Source of the DNA: an uncultured Mucispirillum sp.
GTDB taxonomy: Bacteria > Chrysiogenota > Deferribacteres > Deferribacterales > Mucispirillaceae
DNA: 59,601 bases
Reading direction: 5' to 3'
Assembly (NCBI GenBank): GCA_944326705.1
Contig: CALVEY010000014.1
Coordinates: forward strand, 1 to 59,601
Shown: in pieces, positions 52,590 to 59,601 of the stretch
How the letters are laid out: every line of letters begins with the position of its first letter
Numbering within the stretch: position 1 is the first letter of the stretch
Made by a program: the position numbers and the translations under genes
The notes under the pieces: generated by a model
What the model saw: the letters and a program-made list of their open reading frames with translations, nothing else
Databases searched by the model: none
Told to the model about the DNA's origin: nothing

Positions 52590-54095
52590 ATGACTAAATT
52601 TTTATCTTTATTAGCAGCAGCTGGTATTGGTATATTAGCTGCAGGCTGTGCAGACGATAGTTCATCTAATTCCAGTACAACGGTAACACCAGAAGTATCT
52701 AATTATGTAGATATTTCAACTTTACCTATTGAAGTAGGAGAGTATTCAACAGAAACTTATACTTTTCGTATAGCAAATCCATTTGATAATGCATCTTACG
52801 AACCTGCTGATAATGCAAGTGCAGATGTAGTTTTAACTTATAATGGAACTCAAATAACAAATATTTCTGAACTTGACAAGGATGATACAACTGCTGCATT
52901 AGGAACTGATTTAATAATATTAAGCTCAACTTGTGGTGACAGCACAACTTATGGCACTATTCCAACAGTTTTAGCAAAAGGTCAAGGCTGCGAATTTACA
53001 TTTAAAATCGCTCCACAGGCTGCTTTTATGTATGTAAATAGACTTGCAGTAGAATATAAAAAACAAAGCTTTTTTGGCACAGGCACTTCTGGCACAGGTG
53101 ATGCAGATAGTAGTGTATTAACAGAAGAAGCATTTCTTGAAAAAGCAAAAGCAAGTGGAGCATATCAGTTAAATGAAACAGTTTTAAAATATGCTGGTAA
53201 AAGAAGTGAATATAATGTTAATGGCACAATTTACAGAGATGCTTCCCAAGGCACAGAAATAAACCATGTATTCAGCAAAGCAACTGGCAGTTTAGCAAAT
53301 GGTGCAGCTGGTGAAAGTGTTATTACAGAAACTTTTGACGGCGGCTCTTACGGGGCAACTCATACTGTTACATTTTTAGATATTGATAATAATGCAGGCA
53401 CTATCACTCCTTTTGCAAGTGGTGTAAATGCTAAAATGGATATGAATACATCACTTTTAACATTCTATACATTTAATTTTTCAAGCCAGAATACTTCTTC
53501 ATCTAATACATGCAGAGTATCAGCAAGAACTGCTGACACAATGACTATAACATGTGATGCTAATGCATCTGCAAACTTGACTATCGGTCTGCATGCTGGT
53601 GATGATACATATTATAAAGAAAAATATCTAAAATATGATAAAGCATATTATATAACATCTTCTTATGCTCAGGCAGCTGATGCTCAAGCTGAACCAGCAC
53701 TTAATATTTATATGCTTTTAGAAAGAGCATCTAGTTCAACTGTAACAACTGATACAACTAACCTTGAATTAAATGTTCAATGCTGGGAAAGTGCGACAAA
53801 TGGCACTTTAAACGGCAGCCCGCAAAATCTTACAAATTTAGATTTACAAATATTTAAAAAATATGAAAATATTTATAACAGTGATGGCTCATTAACACAA
53901 GCTCCAGTAGATTATGTATTAGTAAAAGGAATGTGCGGCAGTGTGGAAGTGAATACAGAATATCCACTTGCAGATTTTACATGGCAGTCTAGCAATGTAA
54001 CTTATCCAACATTAGTTACGCAGGTTAAAACATACAGCCCTGTAACAAAAAGTGCGCTTGACGGTATTGTTCGTCATAATTTGCAAGCTAGATAA
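52590..54095 (+). CDS. Lipoprotein of unknown function
   Basis: The 501 residues start with a lipoprotein signal ending in ILAAGCADD. A Ser/Thr-rich linker follows, then beta-rich, Asp/Thr-rich sequence with several cysteines (for example LSSTCGDSTT, GQGCEFTFKI, SNTCRVSAR, MTITCDAN, NVQCWES, KGMCGSVEV). An early domain of about 130 residues resembles an abnormal-spindle-type or choice-of-anchor fold, weakly. AGGAGGG sets the start at ATG 52590; a longer frame from 52518 would include the promoter. It is a single-gene unit with strong promoter and terminator, which suggests high expression. Confidence 0.72.
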   Translation: MTKFLSLLAAAGIGILAAGCADDSSSNSSTTVTPEVSNYVDISTLPIEVGEYSTETYTFRIANPFDNASYEPADNASADVVLTYNGTQITNISELDKDDTTAALGTDLIILSSTCGDSTTYGTIPTVLAKGQGCEFTFKIAPQAAFMYVNRLAVEYKKQSFFGTGTSGTGDADSSVLTEEAFLEKAKASGAYQLNETVLKYAGKRSEYNVNGTIYRDASQGTEINHVFSKATGSLANGAAGESVITETFDGGSYGATHTVTFLDIDNNAGTITPFASGVNAKMDMNTSLLTFYTFNFSSQNTSSSNTCRVSARTADTMTITCDANASANLTIGLHAGDDTYYKEKYLKYDKAYYITSSYAQAADAQAEPALNIYMLLERASSSTVTTDTTNLELNVQCWESATNGTLNGSPQNLTNLDLQIFKKYENIYNSDGSLTQAPVDYVLVKGMCGSVEVNTEYPLADFTWQSSNVTYPTLVTQVKTYSPVTKSALDGIVRHNLQAR

Positions 54096-54116
54096 TATAA
54101 TAATCTTATATAAAAT

Positions 54117-54148
54117 AAAAGGGCTGGTTAATAAACCAGCCCTTTTTT
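54117..54148. terminator. Terminator between lipoprotein gene and metH, both strands
   Basis: AAAAGGGCTGGTT (54117-54129) pairs with AACCAGCCCTTTT around a short loop. T-runs follow on the plus strand and, less evenly, on the minus strand. It serves both convergent genes. Confidence 0.85.
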
Positions 54149-54166
54149 AATATCTGCATTTATATG

Positions 54167-57100
54167 TTAATATTTAATATCTGGGTGGTGGATAATAAAA
54201 GCAGAAGTAGAATATTCTGGGTGCATTTGGTTAGACTGGCTTAATGTTACACCAATTCTTTCGCTTTGAAGCATATTTGCAATAACAGTATTATTTTCAA
54301 TATCTGGGCAAAGTGGATATCCAAAGCTGAAGCGTTTACTTCTATATTTTCCAGCGACTGCATTTTCTGGCGTATCACTGCTTTTATCAATAAGGTTTAA
54401 TTCTTTTCTAATAAGCCTGTGAGTATATTCTGCTAAACTTTCAGTAAGCTCAGTAAAAAGACCATGAGCCATATAGTAGTTTTTATAGTCGTTATTTTTA
54501 AAAAGCTCTGCACAATACTGGGCTGGTTTTTCCCCTAATGTAACAATCTGCATAGGCAGCACATCAAAGCCATCTTCACTGCTTGATATATAGTCTGCAA
54601 GGCTGTATTTTGGCACAGCTTTACTGTCTGGGAAATTAAATGTATGCAGCAGAGCATCATCTTTAGCATATATTTCTATAGAATTATTTATGCTTCTGCA
54701 TTTAAAATAGCCATATATTGCTTTTGCTTCAACAGCTTTTTTATTAGTAATATCTTTAAACAGGTTTTTAAGCTCTGGAATAACTGTTTCATTAATTAAA
54801 AATTCATATTCTTCGCAGCTTAAATCTTTCTTTTTATAGCCCCATATATTTGAGAATAAAAAGTTTTTATTAAGATATTTATACACATCATAAATATCTG
54901 CACTAATCACTTTTGTGCCATAAAATGGTGGTGTAGGTATATCTTTAATATCTAGCTTTCTAATATCTGCCCGTTCTTCTTTTTTCACATCAAATTCTTC
55001 TATTATTTCTATAACTGGTTTTGCATTTTCTTTAACTGCTGCTGCTTTTTTAGAGCCATCCATTGCAGATATATTATCAAAAGCATCTTTACAGTAGAAT
55101 ACTTTATCAGGCATAATCGGAGCACAGCTTTCATTTACAAATTTATTAGTTAAAGCAGCACCGCCAAGCATAATTTTAATATCAGGAAGTTCTTTTGCTA
55201 TTTCTTCAAGATTTTCTTTCATAATAAGGGTAGATTTTACAAGCAGACCGCTCATTCCAATAGCCTGAGCACCTACTTCTTTTGCTTTTTGTATCATCTC
55301 TGCAACTGGCACTTTTATACCAAGATTATGCACATTAAAGCCGTTGTTGCTCATAATAATATCTACTAAATTTTTTCCAATATCATGAACATCACCTGCA
55401 ACTGTTGCAATAACTATTTCACCTTTTGATGCTCCCTGCTGTTTTTCAAGGTGAGGCTCTAATATAGATACAGCTGCTTTCATAGTTTCTGCAGATTTTA
55501 ATACGAAAGGTAAAAGCATTTTCCCTTCACCAAACATATCCCCAACCTGCTGCATTGCAGGGAATAGTATATTGTTAATAATATCTTCTGCCCTTTTAGT
55601 TTCTAAAAGAGATGATATTATTGTATCTAATTCTGTTTTATCGCCTTTTATAATTTTTAAAGGAAGCACTTCAAGTGGAGGTAAATCTTTACTTATTTCT
55701 TCAGTTTCTACTTTTGCATTTGCAAAATGCTCTATAAAGTTTGGCAGAGCATTTTCTTTAGCATATATTAAATCAAGGCAGTAACTTACATCATCTTGCG
55801 ACATATTTGCAATAGGAGTTAATTTAGAAGCATGAACTATTGCTGTATCAAGCCCTGCTTTTACTGCTTCATTTAAAAATACAGAGTTTAATACCTGTCT
55901 TGAAGCAGGTGATAATCCAAAGGATACATTACTTACACCAAGAGTAGTTTTTACGCCTTTTAAGTTTTCTTTAATCATTTTGATAGCTTCTAATGTTTCT
56001 ATTGCTGCATTTGTTAATGTTTCATCTCCTGAGCCTATAGAAAATGTAAGAGTATCTATTATTAAATCTTCTGGTTTAAATTTATATTCATTTACCCATG
56101 TATTATAAAGTCTTTCAGCAATTTGGAATTTTTTTTCAGCAGTAGCAGCCATTCCTTCTTCATCAATAGTTAAAGCTACAACACAAGCTGGGTGGTCTTT
56201 TACCACATCAAGCATTTTATAAAGCTTTGTTCCACCGTCTTCAAAATTTACAGAATTTATAATAGGTTTACCTGAATATCTTTCAAGGCTTGCTTTAACA
56301 GTTTCTGGGTCAGTAGAATCTATTACAAGTGGAGCCATAAGGAGAGAATTTAAAACAGGCACAATATTTTTATAGTCTTCTATTTCATTTCTGCCAGCAT
56401 AAGCAAGTGATAAATCTATAAAATGGGCGGCATCTTCCTGATTTTTGCATATTGCAGTAATACCGTCAATATCTTCAGCTAAAAGCATTTCTCTAAAAGC
56501 TTTTGAGCCTGTGGCATTTGCTCTTTCGCCAATCATAGCAGGTTTTGGGTTCTGCTCTAATGATACAGCAGTAAAAAGGCTTGCAGCTTCCCCAAGATAT
56601 GCTTTTTCATCTCTTTTTGGCACTGCTCTTCCTTTTGCCATTTCACTTAACATTTTTATATGGGTTTTATCTGTTCCGCAGCAGCCGCCTGCCATAGATA
56701 CTGGATATTTATCCATTAAGTTTTTCATAATGGCAGTAAATTTTTCATCATTCATTGGGTATATTGTTTTGCCGTCTACAGTTTCAGGCATACCAGCATT
56801 AGGAGAAATATAAATTCTGCCCTGCCATATATTAGCCAGTGATGCAATGGCAGGCTCCATCATATCAGGCCCCATTGCACAGTTAAGACCAAGAGCAAAT
56901 ACAGGCATACCAGCCATAACTGCAGAAATTGCAGAAATATCTGAGCCTGTTAAAAGTGTAAAGTTACTTTCAACAGTGAAAGATACAAGTATAGGAGTAT
57001 CAGTATTTTTACGCCTGTTAGCTTCTTTACAGGCATTAACTGCAGCTTTTAACTGTAAAATATCCTGTGCAGTTTCTATATTATATAAATCCACATCAAC

Positions 57101-57520
57101 ACATTCTGCCTGTTCTAAATACTGCTCATAAAGGGATTGGTATGTAGTATGTCCTAAACTTGCAAGTTTTGTACCAGGTCCCATAGATAAAGAAATAAAA
57201 GTGTTTTCTCTGCCTTCTGCTGCACGCCTTGCAATATCAACTGCAGCTCTGTTTATTTCAACAACTTTATCTTCTAAGCCATATTCTGCTAAAACTGACC
57301 TTACAGCGCCAAATGTATTTGTAACTGCTACATTTGCTCCCGCATCAAAATAACCTTTATGTATATCATATATCACTTCAGGATAAGAAATGCATAAAAA
57401 CTCATTACATCCATTTTTACCCTGCCACTTATCTTCACTGATATTTACTTTCTGGATAGATGTTCCCATAGCACCATCAAAAACAACTATGTTGTTCTTT
57501 GCAAACTCTCTTAATGACAC
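54167..57520 (-). CDS. metH: Cobalamin-dependent methionine synthase
   Basis: Transfers a methyl group from methyltetrahydrofolate via cobalamin to homocysteine. The 1117 residues show all modules. The homocysteine domain (about 1-300) starts at FDGAMGTSIQ and has zinc-site GGCCGTDKTH near 277. The pterin-binding domain is at about 325-600 (RANATGSKAFR, PASRQVLNSVFL). The cap and cobalamin domain (about 625-820) has the axial histidine in DVHDIGKNLV near 707. A shortened activation domain (about 870-1117) has SFGYPLCPDIEN. The start is GTG with GAGGG eight bases before it. It is somewhat shorter than the E. coli enzyme (1227). No cobalamin or SAM riboswitch is visible. Confidence 0.96.
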   Translation of the reverse strand: MSLREFAKNNIVVFDGAMGTSIQKVNISEDKWQGKNGCNEFLCISYPEVIYDIHKGYFDAGANVAVTNTFGAVRSVLAEYGLEDKVVEINRAAVDIARRAAEGRENTFISLSMGPGTKLASLGHTTYQSLYEQYLEQAECVDVDLYNIETAQDILQLKAAVNACKEANRRKNTDTPILVSFTVESNFTLLTGSDISAISAVMAGMPVFALGLNCAMGPDMMEPAIASLANIWQGRIYISPNAGMPETVDGKTIYPMNDEKFTAIMKNLMDKYPVSMAGGCCGTDKTHIKMLSEMAKGRAVPKRDEKAYLGEAASLFTAVSLEQNPKPAMIGERANATGSKAFREMLLAEDIDGITAICKNQEDAAHFIDLSLAYAGRNEIEDYKNIVPVLNSLLMAPLVIDSTDPETVKASLERYSGKPIINSVNFEDGGTKLYKMLDVVKDHPACVVALTIDEEGMAATAEKKFQIAERLYNTWVNEYKFKPEDLIIDTLTFSIGSGDETLTNAAIETLEAIKMIKENLKGVKTTLGVSNVSFGLSPASRQVLNSVFLNEAVKAGLDTAIVHASKLTPIANMSQDDVSYCLDLIYAKENALPNFIEHFANAKVETEEISKDLPPLEVLPLKIIKGDKTELDTIISSLLETKRAEDIINNILFPAMQQVGDMFGEGKMLLPFVLKSAETMKAAVSILEPHLEKQQGASKGEIVIATVAGDVHDIGKNLVDIIMSNNGFNVHNLGIKVPVAEMIQKAKEVGAQAIGMSGLLVKSTLIMKENLEEIAKELPDIKIMLGGAALTNKFVNESCAPIMPDKVFYCKDAFDNISAMDGSKKAAAVKENAKPVIEIIEEFDVKKEERADIRKLDIKDIPTPPFYGTKVISADIYDVYKYLNKNFLFSNIWGYKKKDLSCEEYEFLINETVIPELKNLFKDITNKKAVEAKAIYGYFKCRSINNSIEIYAKDDALLHTFNFPDSKAVPKYSLADYISSSEDGFDVLPMQIVTLGEKPAQYCAELFKNNDYKNYYMAHGLFTELTESLAEYTHRLIRKELNLIDKSSDTPENAVAGKYRSKRFSFGYPLCPDIENNTVIANMLQSERIGVTLSQSNQMHPEYSTSAFIIHHPDIKY

Positions 57521-57558
57521 CGCTTTACCCTCATTTATTGATATAAAAATAATTGTTT

Positions 57559-57586
57559 ACTATATATAAAAATAATATTTTTGCAA
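57559..57586 (-). promoter_or_regulatory. Candidate promoter of metH
   Basis: On the minus strand TTGCAA (57586-57581) and TATAGT (57564-57559) are separated by 16 bases. The leader is about 33 bases. Confidence 0.4.
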
Positions 57587-57655
57587 GAAAATATTGCATT
57601 ATAAGGCAACTTTCTATATGATAAAAATAGTGGCAAAAAGTGATAGAGGGATAGT

Positions 57656-59491
57656 ATGAATGACCAGATAAATACATTGTTTTCAGATTCATATAATCAA
57701 AAACAATTTTTTAAAAACAGTATACTTAATTCTGTCATTATATATAGATATATAATTAAAGATTATTTTAAATATTTTTTAAGCAATTTATCCCCATTAT
57801 CAAGATACGAATTCTGGTGCTTCATCTTTTCACTTTTCATTTCAACTGTTATTTTGTCATCTCTGCTTTTTTTTGTATATACATTATTTCCTGCCGCAAA
57901 GTTATTTGCAGATATTATCTTTTACAGTTATGTATTTTTTGCCTTTAATGTTTCTGTGCGGGCATTTGCATGCAGAATAATAAGTGTGCAGATGTATCTT
58001 AATAATATTAAGCCGGCTATGAAGCATTGTAAAGCCGCTTTTGTTGAAAGTTTTGTTAAAAAGTTTTTTATAAATACTAAAACATATTTTGCAGCAGCAT
58101 ATATAAATATTTTCATTATACTGCTTTATATTCTGCATACAATATTTGCAGGTTACGGCTTATGTATGTTTCCATCTGATAATGTACTTTTTCTAAATAT
58201 TACTAAATTTTTAGTTTTTGTAGTGCAGATGTCTGCTGTAATGTATGTTATACTTTTGCTGCTTCCATCCTGCAACAGTCTTGAATATTTTATGGAAAAG
58301 AGTATAAAATATTACACTGTATTTCACTGTTATAACGCATTTTCAAAAAATTATATGGTTGATTATCTTACATTATCAGCTGCTCTTTTATCAGTGATTT
58401 CTGTTGGTCATCTTTTGATTATTGGTTATACTTTATCATGCCATTTAATAATTTGTTCTGCCATTTTACTGCAAAGTATTGCTCTTATGTATTCAAGTAA
58501 ATATTTTTCCTTATTTATTGGTATTTTTAATTTTATATACTGTATAGCATATATGATTATCATATTTTATAATGGAGTATCTGATACATTTTATGATGCT
58601 GATAAAATAATGCATATACTAAATTACTATCAGATTTCTATTGCTATGCTTTTTATAGGCTTATTTTATCATGTTACTTTTGATAAAGATATGATAAAAA
58701 TGGCAGCAGCTCTTGGCTGTTTTTTAGCAGCTATATTTTTATGGGAAGATTATACTGCTATTAAAAATATTGTAGTTTATGATAACCATACTATACCAGT
58801 TTTATTTTATGGGTTAGTTGGGCTTTTAACTTTTTTTGTATATCTTGTAAGGGTCGCAAATTATAAAGGCTATTATATATCAGAAACGCAGATATGGAAT
58901 GAATACAGCCACTATGTTACTCAAGTAACATTAAAGCATATCTATATAACAATATTTTATGCATCTATTTTTCTTGCATGTTATTCTTTTATGCTTGTGA
59001 TACTGCCAGCACTTGATAATCTGCTGAATGTTAGTATTTTTGATGCTTATATACTGAATTTTTTACATAATATAAGAAAAATGCTCACTTTTTACATATT
59101 TTTAGGCTTATTTTTACTTTTTAGATGTTATCAGGATATGTTTTCAATATTTTTAATTACCTTTGTAGTAATATGTGAGCTTTATATTATTATATATAAA
59201 GCATTATGTAATGTTTTTCCATTATATATGGTTTATAATGTGGAATATTTATATACAGCTATTAATGCTGTTTTATGTGTTGTATCTATAAGCCTTGTAA
59301 AATACAGCAGAATAATGGCTTATGGATATTCATTAGCTGGGGTGATTTTTATAATATCACTTATTAATGTTTTTACTCACTTATCATATCAAAATACACC
59401 TGCTATTTTTTATCCGTTTTTTGTATCTCTTTTAGCTGCTAATATTATATTAGCATCAGGGGCATATAAGAAAATTAAACAATATTCATAA
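57656..59491 (+). CDS. Polytopic membrane protein with DUF805-like N-terminus
   Basis: The 611 residues have about 14 hydrophobic helices. Residues 45-110 recall DUF805 membrane proteins: LSRYEFWCFIFSLFI, then an F-N-V-S-V-R-A-F-A-C-R segment where the family has V-R-R-L-H-D. The rest (about 130-611) is a series of aromatic-rich membrane helices with short loops and no enzyme motif I can name. GAGGG precedes the ATG. It is divergent from metH with 135 bases between. No other gene is visible in the remaining 110 bases of the window. Confidence 0.65.
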   Translation: MNDQINTLFSDSYNQKQFFKNSILNSVIIYRYIIKDYFKYFLSNLSPLSRYEFWCFIFSLFISTVILSSLLFFVYTLFPAAKLFADIIFYSYVFFAFNVSVRAFACRIISVQMYLNNIKPAMKHCKAAFVESFVKKFFINTKTYFAAAYINIFIILLYILHTIFAGYGLCMFPSDNVLFLNITKFLVFVVQMSAVMYVILLLLPSCNSLEYFMEKSIKYYTVFHCYNAFSKNYMVDYLTLSAALLSVISVGHLLIIGYTLSCHLIICSAILLQSIALMYSSKYFSLFIGIFNFIYCIAYMIIIFYNGVSDTFYDADKIMHILNYYQISIAMLFIGLFYHVTFDKDMIKMAAALGCFLAAIFLWEDYTAIKNIVVYDNHTIPVLFYGLVGLLTFFVYLVRVANYKGYYISETQIWNEYSHYVTQVTLKHIYITIFYASIFLACYSFMLVILPALDNLLNVSIFDAYILNFLHNIRKMLTFYIFLGLFLLFRCYQDMFSIFLITFVVICELYIIIYKALCNVFPLYMVYNVEYLYTAINAVLCVVSISLVKYSRIMAYGYSLAGVIFIISLINVFTHLSYQNTPAIFYPFFVSLLAANIILASGAYKKIKQYS

Positions 59492-59601
59492 ATTTGCTTA
59501 TACTGCCTTATAAACATACAATAATCTGCTTAACCCCCATTTTTTTACAATAATACTAATAACTATATAATAATTAAAATAAAATATTTACTAGAATTAA
59601 A

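Noticed and set aside
57521-57655. Cobalamin or SAM riboswitch upstream of metH
   Set aside because: The leader is about 33 bases after the best promoter and shows no conserved riboswitch core.

Overview
The window is AT-rich DNA from a Gram-negative (two-membrane) bacterium. It encodes a lipid A deacylase, lipoproteins, outer-membrane-type proteins and an O-antigen-type glucosylation cluster. The housekeeping set (rnr, pheST, dnaX-ybaB-recR, rng, rlmE, cobalamin-dependent metH), the low GC and the gene style suggest a host-associated lineage such as Deferribacterota (Mucispirillum-like). That assignment is an inference; no rRNA or other decisive marker is present.

Layout. 1-4.1 kb: tail of an unknown gene, a membrane O-acyltransferase with its SGNH-type partner, then cysK. 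4.1-6.2 kb: rnr. 6.3-8.6 kb: two overlapping paralogous TPR proteins (minus strand). 9.0-10.9 kb: modE and a lipid A deacylase, one base apart. 10.9-16.7 kb: a minus-strand series (cNMP/CBS/DUF294 protein, NYN-OST-HTH protein, GNAT acetyltransferase, K+/H+-type antiporter). It is interrupted by a roughly 1 kb module flanked by two copies of the GNAT 3' end. 17.1-21.2 kb: AAA ATPase, DinI-like protein, exported protein, and a lipoprotein with a transglutaminase-like domain. 21.5-24.9 kb: pheS-pheT. 25.1-28.0 kb: ankyrin/Sel1 and TPR exported proteins. 28.5-29.7 kb: an S24-type repressor divergent from a small HTH protein, with a palindromic operator inside the divergent promoter. 29.9-38.3 kb: MscS channel, dnaX-ybaB-recR, rng, rlmE and a divergent LarB-like protein, separated by dispersed hairpin repeats and a 180-bp tandem array. 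38.3-42.0 kb: gtrB-gtrA-Gtr-type glucosyltransferase plus a second GT2 enzyme. 42.6-48.6 kb: two large Ig-like lipoproteins. 48.6-52.4 kb: an isolated phage tail-fibre module (minus strand). 52.6-59.5 kb: a lipoprotein, metH and a DUF805-like membrane protein.

The strongest unlisted signal is at 12625-12906. A 25-residue single-span hydrophobic peptide has its own promoter. A strong convergent promoter lies on the other strand, and a two-way hairpin terminator sits between them. The two predicted RNAs, about 185 and 65 nt, begin with the same 11 bases. This has the layout of a type I toxin-antitoxin locus and sits inside the module that duplicated the GNAT 3' end. Other notable signals are a hairpin repeat family sharing one loop motif on different stems, two A9 tracts in dnaX with nearby stops in both shifted frames, and several family members that have lost catalytic residues (LarB-like, DUF294, transglutaminase-like).
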